Part shown: in pieces, positions 8,532 through 18,248 of the stretch | Layout of the letters: every line of letters begins with the position of its first letter | Numbering within the stretch: the stretch's first letter is position 1 | DNA from: an uncultured Maritimibacter sp. | GTDB lineage: Bacteria; Pseudomonadota; Alphaproteobacteria; Rhodobacterales; Rhodobacteraceae | Reading direction: 5' to 3' | NCBI GenBank assembly: GCA_913063035.1 | Contig: CAJXYS010000009.1 | Span: 28,650 to 92,649, forward strand | Length of the DNA stretch: 64,000 bases | Made by a program: the position numbers and the translations under genes | The notes under the pieces: generated by a model | What the model saw: the letters and a program-made list of their open reading frames with translations, nothing else | What the model was told of the DNA's origin: nothing | Database searches by the model: none

Positions 8532-9587
8532 TCAACGCGAGCGCACCATCCCGATGATGTCGCGGGTGCGGGCCAGGATCGGTTCGGCGATCTCGGCCGC
8601 GCGGTCGGCGCCGTGCCCCAGCAGCCGGTCGATCTCGGCCGGGTCTTCCATCAGCCGGCCCATTTCTTCGGAAATCGGGGCGAGCTTGGCCACCGCAAGG
8701 TCGGCGAGCGACGGTTTGAAGGTCGCGAATTGCTGGCCGGCATGGTCGGCGATCACCGCCCCGGGGGTGGTGTCGGCCAGTGCGGCGTAGATATTGACGA
8801 GGTTGCGCGCCTCCGGCCGATCCTCGAGCCCCTCGACGCTGTCGGGCAGCGGCTCGGGATCGGTGCGGGCCTTGCGGATTTTCTTGGCGATGGTGTCGGC
8901 GTCGTCGGTAAGGTTGATCCGGCTCATGTCCGAGGGATCGGATTTCGACATCTTCTTGGACCCGTCGCGCAGGCTCATCACCCGCGTGGCCGCGCCCTCG
9001 ATCACCGGCTCGACGACGGGGAAGAAATCCACGCCGAAATCCTGGTTGAACTTGATCGCGATGTCGCGGGTCAGCTCGAGATGCTGCTTCTGATCCTCGC
9101 CCACCGGCACATGCGTGGCGTGGTAGGCCAGAATATCGGCGGCCATCAGCGTCGGATAGGCGTAAAGCCCGACGCTCGCGGCCTCGCGGTTCTTTCCGGC
9201 CTTGTCCTTGAACTGGGTCATGCGGTTCAGCCAGCCGATCCGCGCCACGCAGGAGAAGATCCAGCCGAGCTCGGCATGGGCCGGGACCTGGCTCTGGTTG
9301 AACAGGACGGAGCGTTTCGGGTCGATGCCGGCGGCGATGAAGCCCGCCGCCAGTTCCCGTGTCGCGCGGGTCAGTGCGGCAGGATCCTGCCAGACGGTGA
9401 TCGCGTGCAGGTCGACGATGCAGTAGATCGTCTCCGTGCCGCTTTCCTGCATGTCCACGAAGCGTTTCATCGCGCCGAGATAGTTGCCCAGCGTCAGGTG
9501 GCCCGAGGGCTGGATTCCCGAAAAGACCCGCGGCGTGCGCCGGTTCGCGCCGCCGCCGTCACGAGGCGTGTGGACCGCTCCCGTCAT
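8532..9587 (-). CDS. trpS: Tryptophanyl-tRNA synthetase
   Basis: 351-residue class I synthetase charging tRNA-Trp. The HIGH-type motif is [17 protein letters not shown] and the KMSKS loop is [12 protein letters not shown]. Start at 9587 (ATG) is preferred: GGAG lies at good spacing upstream, while the longer reading begins with TTG at 9605. It is transcribed divergently from the rhomboid-like gene across 76 bp. Confidence 0.95.
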   Translation of the reverse strand: MTGAVHTPRDGGGANRRTPRVFSGIQPSGHLTLGNYLGAMKRFVDMQESGTETIYCIVDLHAITVWQDPAALTRATRELAAGFIAAGIDPKRSVLFNQSQVPAHAELGWIFSCVARIGWLNRMTQFKDKAGKNREAASVGLYAYPTLMAADILAYHATHVPVGEDQKQHLELTRDIAIKFNQDFGVDFFPVVEPVIEGAATRVMSLRDGSKKMSKSDPSDMSRINLTDDADTIAKKIRKARTDPEPLPDSVEGLEDRPEARNLVNIYAALADTTPGAVIADHAGQQFATFKPSLADLAVAKLAPISEEMGRLMEDPAEIDRLLGHGADRAAEIAEPILARTRDIIGMVRSR

Positions 9588-9663
9588 CTTCTGTATCTCC
9601 GTCAAAGAAAGTCACGCGCGCTTATCGCCGCCGCACCGGCGGGCGTCAACCGGAGCTTTGCCC

Positions 9664-10362
9664 GTGCAGGACAGCGACCCGAACGCCAATCCCTTCAACC
9701 CGCTGCCGCCCGTGGTGATCGCGCTGGCCGTGGTGATCGCGGGGATCGAGCTGCTCTTCGCGGCCGCCGAACGCGGCTTTATCGGCGGCCCCGGTGCCAT
9801 CGGCTGGCGGCTGGCGGCGATCCAGGCCTGGGGCTTCGTCGACGTGGTCTTCGACTGGATGATCCAGAACCGCCGCTTCCCGCCGGGCGACGTGGCCCGG
9901 CTCGTGACCTACCCGCTGTTGCACGTGGGGTTCAGCCATGCGCTTTTCGTGGTGGTCTTCGTTCTCGCCCTCGGCAAGATGGTGGGCGAGGCGTTCCGGG
10001 GCTGGGCGGTGCTGGCGGTCTTCTTCGGGGCGTCCGTCGGCGGTGCGCTCGCCTATGGCCTGCTGCTCGATGACCGGGTGGCGCTTGCCGGGGGGTTTCC
10101 CGGCGTCTACGGGCTGATCGGGGCCTTCACCTATATCCTGTGGATGCGGCTGAGCGATGCCGGCGCGAAACGCTACCGGGCCTTCGCGCTGGTCGGGCTC
10201 TTGCTGGCGGTGCAACTCCTGTTCCAGCTCTTCTTCGGCGGGCATAGCGGCTGGGTCGCCGACCTCTCGGGGTTCGTCACCGGGTTCCTGATGTCCTTCG
10301 TGGTCAGTCCCGGCGGTCCGGCGCGGCTGCGGGGCTGGCTGGCGCGGGCCCGCCGGCGCTAG
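9664..10362 (+). CDS. Rhomboid-fold membrane protein lacking the protease residues
   Basis: About 232 residues with six or so membrane segments and the rhomboid layout: RLVTYPLLHVGFSHALFVVV, then LGKMVGEAFRGW, then GGFPGVYGLIGAF, then GWVADLSGFVTGF. In active rhomboids the third block reads GxSG with the catalytic serine and the fourth carries the catalytic histidine before a GxxxG helix. Here the serine position is Pro146 (GFPG), the histidine position appears to be Asp200, and the HxxxN asparagine is Val96. It is therefore predicted to be a non-proteolytic rhomboid relative. The start is taken as GTG at 9664; a TTG two codons earlier is possible. It stops three bases from the convergent murJ stop. 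Confidence 0.75.
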   Translation: MQDSDPNANPFNPLPPVVIALAVVIAGIELLFAAAERGFIGGPGAIGWRLAAIQAWGFVDVVFDWMIQNRRFPPGDVARLVTYPLLHVGFSHALFVVVFVLALGKMVGEAFRGWAVLAVFFGASVGGALAYGLLLDDRVALAGGFPGVYGLIGAFTYILWMRLSDAGAKRYRAFALVGLLLAVQLLFQLFFGGHSGWVADLSGFVTGFLMSFVVSPGGPARLRGWLARARRR

Positions 10363-10365
10363 GGC

Positions 10366-11916
10366 CTATCCCCGCTTGACGGCCGATTTCAGGTCGGCGC
10401 GGGTAAAGGCGCCGGTCAGGATGCTGGCGAGCGCGTAGGCGCCCATCCCGGCGCCCACCAGGGCGGCCAGCGCGGGGACGCGCAGAACCGGGTCGTCCCA
10501 AAGCCCGGACATGGCGCTGTCGAGGCCCCAGAGCACCCCGGCCATCAGGGCCGAGGCGAGCAGCATCCGCGGCAGGCGACGCTTCAGCCGGTCGTCCGGG
10601 GCGGCGGCGTCGCCCATGCGGCGCGAGCCGACCCAGAGCAGAACCGCCATCGCCCAGCCTGCCAGGGTCGTGCCCAGCGCGGCGGCGATATAGCCCAGGC
10701 TGTAGCTGAGCCCGATCGCCACCGCGGCGTTCACGACCAGCGAGACGACCGCGAAATAGAACGGCGTCCGCGTGTCTTCGCGCGCGAAATAGAGCGGCTG
10801 CAGCACCTTTTGCAGCACGAAGGCCGGCAGCCCGGCGCCGTAGACCGCAAGCGCCATCGCCGTGGCCGCGCTGTCGTCGGCGGTGAAGGCGCCACGCTCG
10901 AACAGCACCGAGATGAGCGGCCCCGGCACCACCACCAGCGCCACCGCCGCCGGTACCGTCAGCGCCAGTGCGAACTCGGTCGCGCGGTTGAAGGCATGGC
11001 GTCCGCCATCCGTGTCGTCGGCGCGCAGGCGCCGCGACAGGTCGGGCAACAGCACCACGCCGATGGCGATGCCCACGACGCCCAGCGGCAACTGGTAGAG
11101 CCGGTCGGCGTAGTTTAGCCAGGCGACCGCGCCGTCATAGAAGCTCGCCACCTGCCGGCCGACGAGCAGGTTGATCTGCACGACGCCGCCCGCCATCGCC
11201 GCGGGCGCCGCGATCACGGCCAGCCGCCTGAGTTCCGGCGTCAGCCGCGGGCGGTGCGGGCGGATGCGGAGGCCCGCACGCTCGGCCGCGCGCCAAAGCA
11301 GCGCGAGTTGCGCGATCCCGGCAACAGGCACCGTCCAGGCCAGCGTCGCGCCCAGCGGCCAGCCCAACGCCGCACCGACCGCCAGCGCGGCGATGAACAG
11401 CAGGTTCAGCAGCACCGGCGCGGCCGCGGCGGCCACGAACCGGCCCATCGCGTTCAGAACGCCCGAGAGCAGCGCGGCCAGCGAGATGAACAGGATATAG
11501 GGAAAGGCGATGCGCCCGAAATCCACCGCCATGTCGAAGCGCGCATCCGCGAGAAACCCGCTGGCCATCGCCACCACCAGCGCCGGCATGGCGAGTTGTG
11601 CCAGCAGCGTGAAGACGATGAGAATTCCCGCCAGCCCGCTCAGCGCGTCCGAGGCGAAGCGCTGGGCCTCCGCCGTGCCGTCGCCCTCGAGCTTTTTCGA
11701 GAACATCGGGACGAAGGCCATGTTGAAGGCGCCCTCGGCGAAGAAACGGCGGAACATGTTGGGCAGGGAAAAGGCGATCAGAAAGGCCTCGGCCACCGGC
11801 CCGGCGCCGAGAAAGGCCGCGATCATGATGTCGCGCACGAAACCCAGGACACGGCTCGCCAGCGTCCAGGCACCGACGGTGAAGAACCCCGCGACCAGCC
11901 GGATCGGCGAGGTCAC
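10366..11916 (-). CDS. murJ: Lipid II flippase MurJ (MviN)
   Basis: 516-residue polytopic membrane protein of the MOP superfamily that moves lipid II across the inner membrane for peptidoglycan synthesis. Typical blocks are SRVLGFVRDIMIAAFLGAG at the N-terminus, FRRFFAEGAFNMAFVPMFSKK, and ADRLYQLPLGVVGIAIGVVLLPDLSR. Length is normal. The start is a GTG sharing GTGA with the glnD stop (4-base overlap), so the two are translationally coupled. Confidence 0.95.
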   Translation of the reverse strand: MTSPIRLVAGFFTVGAWTLASRVLGFVRDIMIAAFLGAGPVAEAFLIAFSLPNMFRRFFAEGAFNMAFVPMFSKKLEGDGTAEAQRFASDALSGLAGILIVFTLLAQLAMPALVVAMASGFLADARFDMAVDFGRIAFPYILFISLAALLSGVLNAMGRFVAAAAAPVLLNLLFIAALAVGAALGWPLGATLAWTVPVAGIAQLALLWRAAERAGLRIRPHRPRLTPELRRLAVIAAPAAMAGGVVQINLLVGRQVASFYDGAVAWLNYADRLYQLPLGVVGIAIGVVLLPDLSRRLRADDTDGGRHAFNRATEFALALTVPAAVALVVVPGPLISVLFERGAFTADDSAATAMALAVYGAGLPAFVLQKVLQPLYFAREDTRTPFYFAVVSLVVNAAVAIGLSYSLGYIAAALGTTLAGWAMAVLLWVGSRRMGDAAAPDDRLKRRLPRMLLASALMAGVLWGLDSAMSGLWDDPVLRVPALAALVGAGMGAYALASILTGAFTRADLKSAVKRG

Positions 11917-14735
11917 GACCGCGCCCTCTCGTCGCCGCGGTCGATGGCCTGGCGCAGTTTCTTCTCCAGGGCGTCGCGCTTGGCGCCGGAATGAAGTTTC
12001 AGGCCGAACATGTCCTTGACGTAGAAGACATCAACCGCCTGCGCCCCGTAGGAGGCGATCACGGCGGTGGCGATGTAGATATTGTTCGCCGCCAGCACCC
12101 GCGTCAGGTCATAGAGCAGCCCCGGCCGGTCGCGGGTGTCGACCTCGACGATGGTGTAGATTTCCGAGCCTTCGTTGTCGAAGGTGATCGACGTGGGGAT
12201 CTGGAACTTGCGCTCGCGCTTCTTGATCTTGTCGCGATCCTTGAGCGCCTCGGCCGCGACCACCTCGCCCTTCAGGGTCTTGTCGATCATCTTGCGCAGG
12301 CGGGGCAGGCGGCTCTCGTCATAGGGGGACCCCTCGGAATCCTGGACCCAGAACACCGCGGTCGCATAGCCGTCCGAGCTGGTGAAGGTCTTCGCGTCGA
12401 CCACGTTCGCGCCGACCAGCGCCAGCGCGCCAGCGAGCCGCGAGAAGATGCCCGGGTGATCGGCCAGCGCGAAACAGGCCCGCGTCGCGTCGCGATAGGT
12501 GTCCTGGGTCAGGTCCATGCGGATCTCGTCATCGCCGATATCGCGCAGCAGCTTGGCGAAGACCACCTGGCTGTCGGTGTCCAGCCCCTGCCAGTAGGGG
12601 CCGTAATGGCGCCGGGTCTCGCGCTTGAGATCGGCCTTGTCCCAATCGGACAGCGTCTCGCGCAGCGCGCGCTTGGCCTCGCGGACGCGCTTGGCGCGGC
12701 TGACTTCCTCGAGACCGCCCTCGAGCATGTCGGCGGTGGCGTTGTAGAGCTCGCGCAGCAGCACCGCCTTCCAGTTGTTCCAGGTGCCGGGGCCGACGCC
12801 GCGGATGTCGCAGACCGTCAGCACCAGCAGCAGGTTCAGCCGTTCGCGCGACTGCACCAGGCGGGCGAAATCGCGCACCGTGCGCGGATCGCTGATGTCG
12901 CGCTTCTGCGCCATGTCGGACATCAGCAGATGGTAGCGCACCAGCCATTCCACCGTCTGCGATTCCGACTTGGACAGGCCCAGCCGCGGGGCGACCTTGC
13001 GCGCGATCCGCGCGCCGACGATGGAGTGATCTTCCGGGCGCCCCTTGCCGATGTCGTGCAGCAGGAGCGCGACGTAGAGCACCTTGCGGTTCACGCCCTC
13101 TTCCAGGATCGACGAGGCGATCGGCAGATCCTCGATCAGTTCGCCGCGTTCGATCTCGGCCAGGTTCGAGATGCATTGGATCGTATGCTCGTCCACCGTG
13201 TAGTGGTGGTACATGTTGAACTGCATCATCGCGACGATGCGCTGGAATTCGGGGATAAAGGCGCCGAGCACGCCCAGCTCGTTCATCCGCCGCAGCGCCC
13301 GTTCCGGGTTCCCGTGCTTGAGCAGCAGGTCGAGAAAGATGCGGTTTGCCTCCGGCGATTTCTGCAATTCGTCGTCGATCCGGTGCAGGTTCGCGGCGAT
13401 CAGGCGCATCGCGTCGGGATGGATCAGGTAACCGGTGCGCAGCGCTTCCTCGAACAGGCGGAGGAAATTGAGCTTGTCGGCCAGGAACTCGGTCGGGTCG
13501 GCGATGGAGATCCGGCCATGCACGATGTCGTAGCCCTGGGCGATCTTTCGCCGCCGCCCGGCGCGGCGCAGGAAGCCGACGACCGGCGGCGTCTTCTTGA
13601 CGTGCCGGGCCTCGAGCCCGGTGAGGAAGATACGCGTCAGTTCGCCCACGCTGTTGGCGTGGCGGAAATAATCCTGCATGAAATGCTCGACCGCCCGCCG
13701 CCCGCCGCGATCCTCGTAGCCGAGGCGCGCGGCGACCTCGACCTGCATGTCGAAGGTGAGCTGATCCACCGCCCGGCCCGCGTTCAGGTGAAGGTGGCAC
13801 CGCACTGCCCAGAGAAATCCCTGGGCGCGCACGAACTTGTCGAACTCTTCCTGCGTGAACATGCCGAGCGCAACCAACTCGTGCGCCTCGCGCACCCGGT
13901 GGACGTATTTGGCGATCCAGAACAGCGACTGCAGGTCCCTGAGCCCGCCCTTGCCTTCCTTGACGTTGGGTTCCAGCACGTAGCGCTGGCCGCCCTGGCG
14001 CTTGTGGCGCTGGGCGCGCTCCTCGAGCTTGGCCTCGACGAATTCCGCCGCGGTTCCCTGGAAGAGATCGGTCCAGAGCCGCTCGTCCAGCTCCGCGGCG
14101 AGCCCGGCGTCCCCGCCGAGAAAACGCTGTTCCAGAAGCGAGGTTCGGATGGTCATGTCCTGCCGGCCCAGCCGCACGCAATCGGCCACGGTGCGGCTGG
14201 CATGGCCGACCTTCAGCTTCAGATCCCAGAGGATGTAGAGCATCGACTCGATCACGCTCTCGGCCCAGGGCGTGATCTTGTAGGGGGTCAGGAACAGCAG
14301 ATCGACATCCGAGAATGGCGCCATTTCACCCCGGCCGTAGCCGCCGACGGCCATTACCGCGATCCGCTCGGACTCGGTCGGGTTGGGTAGGGGATGCAGA
14401 CGCTCGCGCGCGATGCGCAGCACCTCCTCCACCACGCGGTCGGTCAGCCAGGCATAGGCGCCGGTGGTCGGGCGCGCCTCGAGCGGGCGCGCCCGGAAGG
14501 CCGCGGAAATGGCCTCGAATCCCCGTTTCCGGGCCGTGTCGAGAACGTCGACCGCGATGGCGCGGACCTCCTTGCCGTCGGCCGCGTTCGCGAAGCGCGC
14601 GTCGAGCTCGGCCCGGACGGCGTCCGGGTCGAAGATCTCCTGCGCGGGGCAGATCAGGGCCGCGGGCGCGGCGCTGGGCGTGACGTCCGCCGGGTCAGAA
14701 ACCGGGGCCGCCGAAGCTTCTTGGGGCAGGATCAA
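11913..14735 (-). CDS. glnD: PII uridylyltransferase/uridylyl-removing enzyme GlnD
   Basis: 940-residue bifunctional nitrogen sensor that uridylylates PII proteins at low glutamine and removes UMP at high glutamine. The nucleotidyltransferase motif is GGYGRGEMAPFSDVDLLF (about residues 131-148). The HD phosphohydrolase motif LLHDIGKGRPEDHS lies near residue 560. Two ACT domains close the protein, at about 752-798 and 862-908 (starting DRPGLLYDL). The best available start is a TTG at 14735 with a poor ribosome-binding site, overlapping the preceding lipoprotein gene by about 41 bases; the true start could be downstream in the poorly conserved first 30 residues. Confidence 0.94.
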   Translation of the reverse strand: MILPQEASAAPVSDPADVTPSAAPAALICPAQEIFDPDAVRAELDARFANAADGKEVRAIAVDVLDTARKRGFEAISAAFRARPLEARPTTGAYAWLTDRVVEEVLRIARERLHPLPNPTESERIAVMAVGGYGRGEMAPFSDVDLLFLTPYKITPWAESVIESMLYILWDLKLKVGHASRTVADCVRLGRQDMTIRTSLLEQRFLGGDAGLAAELDERLWTDLFQGTAAEFVEAKLEERAQRHKRQGGQRYVLEPNVKEGKGGLRDLQSLFWIAKYVHRVREAHELVALGMFTQEEFDKFVRAQGFLWAVRCHLHLNAGRAVDQLTFDMQVEVAARLGYEDRGGRRAVEHFMQDYFRHANSVGELTRIFLTGLEARHVKKTPPVVGFLRRAGRRRKIAQGYDIVHGRISIADPTEFLADKLNFLRLFEEALRTGYLIHPDAMRLIAANLHRIDDELQKSPEANRIFLDLLLKHGNPERALRRMNELGVLGAFIPEFQRIVAMMQFNMYHHYTVDEHTIQCISNLAEIERGELIEDLPIASSILEEGVNRKVLYVALLLHDIGKGRPEDHSIVGARIARKVAPRLGLSKSESQTVEWLVRYHLLMSDMAQKRDISDPRTVRDFARLVQSRERLNLLLVLTVCDIRGVGPGTWNNWKAVLLRELYNATADMLEGGLEEVSRAKRVREAKRALRETLSDWDKADLKRETRRHYGPYWQGLDTDSQVVFAKLLRDIGDDEIRMDLTQDTYRDATRACFALADHPGIFSRLAGALALVGANVVDAKTFTSSDGYATAVFWVQDSEGSPYDESRLPRLRKMIDKTLKGEVVAAEALKDRDKIKKRERKFQIPTSITFDNEGSEIYTIVEVDTRDRPGLLYDLTRVLAANNIYIATAVIASYGAQAVDVFYVKDMFGLKLHSGAKRDALEKKLRQAIDRGDERARS

Positions 14736-15858
14736 TGATCGTTACTTCGCTGTCTTGGATTTCCGCGATGGCGAGGGCGCGCCGGTTGGTTCCATCCGGC
14801 AGCAGCCGGAAGACGCCGTTCACCCCGGCAAAGCCCGAGGCCTGGGTCAGCTGGGGGGTCGTCAGCGCGTCGGACCGGCCCGTCGAGACCAGCGCCCCGA
14901 TGGCGGCGATACCGTCATAGGCCAGGCCGGCCAGCGGGTGCGGCGGGGTGCCGTAGGTCTCGGCGTACCGCGCGTCGAAGGAAGCGCGCGTCCCGGGATC
15001 GGGCAGCGCAAACCAACCGCCCTGCACGCCGGGCAGGTCCAGCGTGGCCCTCGGGATGTCCCAGCGGGTCAGGCCCATGAACTGGATCTCCGGCGGGCCG
15101 ACGCGGTTCTCGGGCAGCAGCTGCGTCAGCAGCGGCAGCGCCCCGGCCGTGTCCGAGGTGAAGACGATGGCGTTGGTGTCGGTGCCGCGCGCGGTCTCTG
15201 CAATGGGTCCGAGCGCGTCCACGACGCCCTGCTGCGAGAACTCGTAGGTGCCGGCGCCGGTCAGGGTCGCGCCGCTGAGGATCGTTGCGTCCTCGACCGC
15301 GGCCCGGCCGATCTGGCCCGACGGGTTGTTGGCATGCACGACCATGATGCGGCTGCGGCCCTGCGCGGTCGCGTAGTTGACCAGCCGCCGGGCGGTATTC
15401 TCGAAGGTGTTGCCCAGGAGGAAGACGTTGCCGCCCGCGGCCCGCGGATTGTTGGAGAAACTCAGCAGGTTGACGTTGACGGCTGCGCCCGCGGCCTGCG
15501 CGGATTCGGCAAAGAGCGGGCCGAGGATGACCTTTGCGCCCTCGTCGACCGCGCGGCGCGCGGCATCGGCCGCGATCTGGGGCGCGCCGCCGGTGTCGTA
15601 GACGCGCAGGTCGATTTCCGCGCCGTCGAGATCGTCCACCGCCATCCGCGCCGCGTTCTCGAGGCTCCGCGCGAGCGCCGTCGTGCGGCTGTCCTCGGCG
15701 CCGTAGGGCACCAGCAGCGCCACCGGGACCGCGTCGCGCGTGTTCACCTGCGGCCCGCCCGTGCCGATCGGCCCGGCGCAGGCGGCCAGAAAGGCGGCGA
15801 CGAGCATGGCGACCACAAGCCTTGGGCCGGCGGTGGCGCGGTTCAGCATTGCGGTCAT
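14695..15858 (-). CDS. Penicillin-binding protein activator, lipoprotein (LpoA/periplasmic-binding-like)
   Basis: 387 residues. The N-terminus has a lipoprotein signal ending at LAAC, then a mature domain of the periplasmic-binding-protein type I fold (VALLVPYGAEDSRTTALARSLENAARMAVDD). In E. coli the related LpoA activates the peptidoglycan synthase PBP1A from the outer membrane; alphaproteobacterial versions keep only the C-terminal binding-protein domain, as here. The role is inferred from this resemblance. It overlaps glnD and is divergent from rsmI across 98 bp. Confidence 0.8.
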   Translation of the reverse strand: MTAMLNRATAGPRLVVAMLVAAFLAACAGPIGTGGPQVNTRDAVPVALLVPYGAEDSRTTALARSLENAARMAVDDLDGAEIDLRVYDTGGAPQIAADAARRAVDEGAKVILGPLFAESAQAAGAAVNVNLLSFSNNPRAAGGNVFLLGNTFENTARRLVNYATAQGRSRIMVVHANNPSGQIGRAAVEDATILSGATLTGAGTYEFSQQGVVDALGPIAETARGTDTNAIVFTSDTAGALPLLTQLLPENRVGPPEIQFMGLTRWDIPRATLDLPGVQGGWFALPDPGTRASFDARYAETYGTPPHPLAGLAYDGIAAIGALVSTGRSDALTTPQLTQASGFAGVNGVFRLLPDGTNRRALAIAEIQDSEVTIIDPAPRSFGGPGF

Positions 15859-15956
15859 CCCGGTCTCCTCGAATGCTGGCCAGAACAGGAAAAGATGTGG
15901 CAGAACCTACCGGGTTGGCGTCGTCAAGTAAACGGCGCCGTGACCGGGAGACCCTT

Positions 15957-16820
15957 ATGGATCATCGACCGGCCCGGTTGGCGCCGGGTCTCTATTTCGT
16001 GGCGACGCCGATCGGCACCGCGCGCGACATCACGCTGCGCGCGCTCGACGTGCTGGCGTCGGCGGACGTGCTGGCGGCCGAAGACACCCGCACCCTGCGC
16101 AAGCTGATGGAAATCCACGCCGTCCCGGCCGGCGACCGGCCGATCATCGCCTATCACGAACACAACGGGCCCAAGGTCCGGCCGCGCCTTCTGGCCATGC
16201 TGGCGGAGGGCAAGTCGGTCGCCTACGCCTCGGAGGCCGGCACGCCGCTGGTCTCCGATCCCGGCTTCGTCCTGGCGCGCGAGGCGATCGCCGCGGGGGC
16301 CGACGTGACCGCCGCGCCGGGGCCGTCCGCCGTGATGGCGGCGCTGACCGTCGCCGGCCTGCCGACCGACCGCTTCTTCTTCGCCGGCTTCGCACCCGCC
16401 GCGCAGGGCGCGCGGCGGAGCTACCTGGAGAGCCTCGTGGCGGTGCCCGGAACGCTCGTCTTCTTCGAGTCCCCCAAGCGCGTTGGGAAATTGTTAACCG
16501 ATATGGCCGAGGTTCTGGGCGGCACCCGGCAGGCGGCGGTCTGCCGGGAATTGACGAAGAAGTTCGAGGAAACCCGCCGCGGCACGCTGCAGGACCTGGC
16601 GGCGCAGTATGCCGGGACACCGCCCAGGGGCGAGGTCGTGGTGCTGGTCGACCGGGCCGGCGCCGAGGCCGCGGCCTCGGATGACGAGATCGCGGCCGCG
16701 CTGCGCGATCACATGGCGGAGGGCAGCCTGAAGGATGCCGTGGCGGCGGTCAGCGCCGCCTATGGCCGACCGCGCAAGGCGGTCTACCAGATGGCCCTGG
16801 CGCTGGCGAAGGGGGACTGA
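15957..16820 (+). CDS. rsmI: 16S rRNA (cytidine1402-2'-O)-methyltransferase RsmI
   Basis: 287-residue SAM-dependent enzyme of the tetrapyrrole-methylase fold. It shows GLYFVATPIGTARDITLRAL, AAEDTRTLRKLM, YASEAGTPLVSDPGF and FFFAGFAP, in the usual order. It methylates the 2'-OH of C1402 in the ribosomal decoding centre. Start at 15957 is fixed by the conserved N-terminus with GGGAG upstream. The rsmI-yraN order with a divergent activator lipoprotein gene is a widespread arrangement. Confidence 0.95.
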   Translation: MDHRPARLAPGLYFVATPIGTARDITLRALDVLASADVLAAEDTRTLRKLMEIHAVPAGDRPIIAYHEHNGPKVRPRLLAMLAEGKSVAYASEAGTPLVSDPGFVLAREAIAAGADVTAAPGPSAVMAALTVAGLPTDRFFFAGFAPAAQGARRSYLESLVAVPGTLVFFESPKRVGKLLTDMAEVLGGTRQAAVCRELTKKFEETRRGTLQDLAAQYAGTPPRGEVVVLVDRAGAEAAASDDEIAAALRDHMAEGSLKDAVAAVSAAYGRPRKAVYQMALALAKGD

Positions 16821-16856
16821 CCCCGGCCCGCGCGGGGCGCGCGCGGGGAAAGCGGG

Positions 16857-17210
16857 ATGAGCGGGATCGAGGGATACGAGTCCGGGCGCGCCGCCGAAGA
16901 GGCGGTCGCGCGGCATTACGCCCGGCGCGGCCACGCGGTGCTGGCCAGGCGCTGGCGCGGGGCGGGCGGCGAGATCGACCTTGTCTGCGCCCGCGCGGGC
17001 CTGATCGTCTTCGTCGAGGTCAAGAAGGCCCGCAGCCTCGACGCGGCGGCGCTGCGCCTCTCGCCCGGGCAGATCGCCCGGCTGCAGACCGCGGCGCTGG
17101 AATATCTTGGGACATGTCCGAAAGGCGCGGACAGCGACATGCGCTTCGATCTCGCCTGTGTCGACGGGGTGGGGCGGATCGTGGTGACCGAGAACGCGAT
17201 CTGGGGATAG
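16857..17210 (+). CDS. yraN: YraN family (UPF0102) nuclease-like protein
   Basis: 117 residues. The endonuclease-like core is present: GRAAEEAVARHYARRGHAVLARRWRGAGGEIDLVCARAGLIVFVEVKKA, with the Glu/Asp and ExK residues of the PD-(D/E)xK fold. The family is widespread next to rsmI but its biological role is not established; a role in DNA processing is only suspected. Ends MRFDLACVD-VVTENAIWG as usual. Confidence 0.9.
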   Translation: MSGIEGYESGRAAEEAVARHYARRGHAVLARRWRGAGGEIDLVCARAGLIVFVEVKKARSLDAAALRLSPGQIARLQTAALEYLGTCPKGADSDMRFDLACVDGVGRIVVTENAIWG

Positions 17211-17300
17211 CGGCGCGGCCCGCTGGCGTGCATCCCGATTGCAACCCGCGCCCGGGTCGGCCAAACAGGACGGGACCGAAACCCGCAGGACCGTTCGACC

Positions 17301-18248
17301 ATGCCGCTCCGAGTCGCTTTCCAGATGGACCCGATCGCGCCGATCGACATCGACGCCGACAGCACCTTCCGCCTCGCCGAGGAGGCCCAGGCGCGGGGGC
17401 ACGAGCTCTTCTATTACACGCCGGACCGCATCGCCTTCCAGAGCGGGCGCATCACCGCACGGGGATGGCCGCTGAAGGTGCGGCGTGCGCATGGCAATCA
17501 CTTCACGCTCGGCGAGGAACGAGAGATCGACCTGGCCGAATGGGACGTCGTATGGCTGCGCCAGGACCCGCCCTTCGACATGAGCTACATCACCACGACC
17601 CACCTGCTGGAGATGATCCATCCGCAGACGCTGGTGGTGAACGATCCGTTCTGGGTGCGGAACTCGCCCGAGAAACTCCTGGTGCTGCGGTTCCCTGACC
17701 TCACGCCGCCCACCACCATCGCGCGCGATCTCGCCACGCTGAAACAGTTCAAGGAAACCCATGGCGACATCATCCTGAAGCCGCTCTACGGCAACGGGGG
17801 CGCGGGCGTGTTCCGGCTCGACCCGAACGACCGGAACTTCAACGCGCTCTACGAACTCTTCGAGGGCATCAATCGCGAACCGCTGATCGCGCAGAAATTC
17901 CTGCCCGACGTCAGCGCCGGCGACAAGCGCGTGATCCTGGTCGACGGCGTGCCGGTGGGGGCCATCAACCGCGTGCCCTCCGAGGGCGAGACCCGGTCCA
18001 ACATGCATGTGGGCGGGCGCGCCGAGAAGGCCGAGCTTTCCGACCGCGACCGCGAGATCTGCGCGGCCATCGGACCGATGCTGCGCGAGAAGGGCCAGGT
18101 CTTCGTCGGGATCGACGTGATCGGGGGCTGGCTCACCGAGATCAACGTGACCTCGCCCACCGGCATCCAGGAACTGGAACGGTTCGACGGCACCAACGTG
18201 GCCGGCCGGATCTGGGAGGCGATCGAGTCCCGGCGCGGCGGCGCATGA
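17301..18248 (+). CDS. gshB: Glutathione synthase
   Basis: 315-residue ATP-grasp enzyme joining gamma-glutamylcysteine and glycine. It starts [23 protein letters not shown] and has the ATP-grasp blocks [18 protein letters not shown] and [25 protein letters not shown]. Full length for proteobacterial GshB. A 90-bp gap separates it from yraN; its stop overlaps the next start by four bases, so the hydrolase gene is probably co-translated. Confidence 0.96.
   Translation: MPLRVAFQMDPIAPIDIDADSTFRLAEEAQARGHELFYYTPDRIAFQSGRITARGWPLKVRRAHGNHFTLGEEREIDLAEWDVVWLRQDPPFDMSYITTTHLLEMIHPQTLVVNDPFWVRNSPEKLLVLRFPDLTPPTTIARDLATLKQFKETHGDIILKPLYGNGGAGVFRLDPNDRNFNALYELFEGINREPLIAQKFLPDVSAGDKRVILVDGVPVGAINRVPSEGETRSNMHVGGRAEKAELSDRDREICAAIGPMLREKGQVFVGIDVIGGWLTEINVTSPTGIQELERFDGTNVAGRIWEAIESRRGGA

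Noticed and set aside
11991..14390. 799-codon open frame antisense to glnD
   Set aside because: Mirror frame of a well-supported gene with the same biased composition and no family marks.
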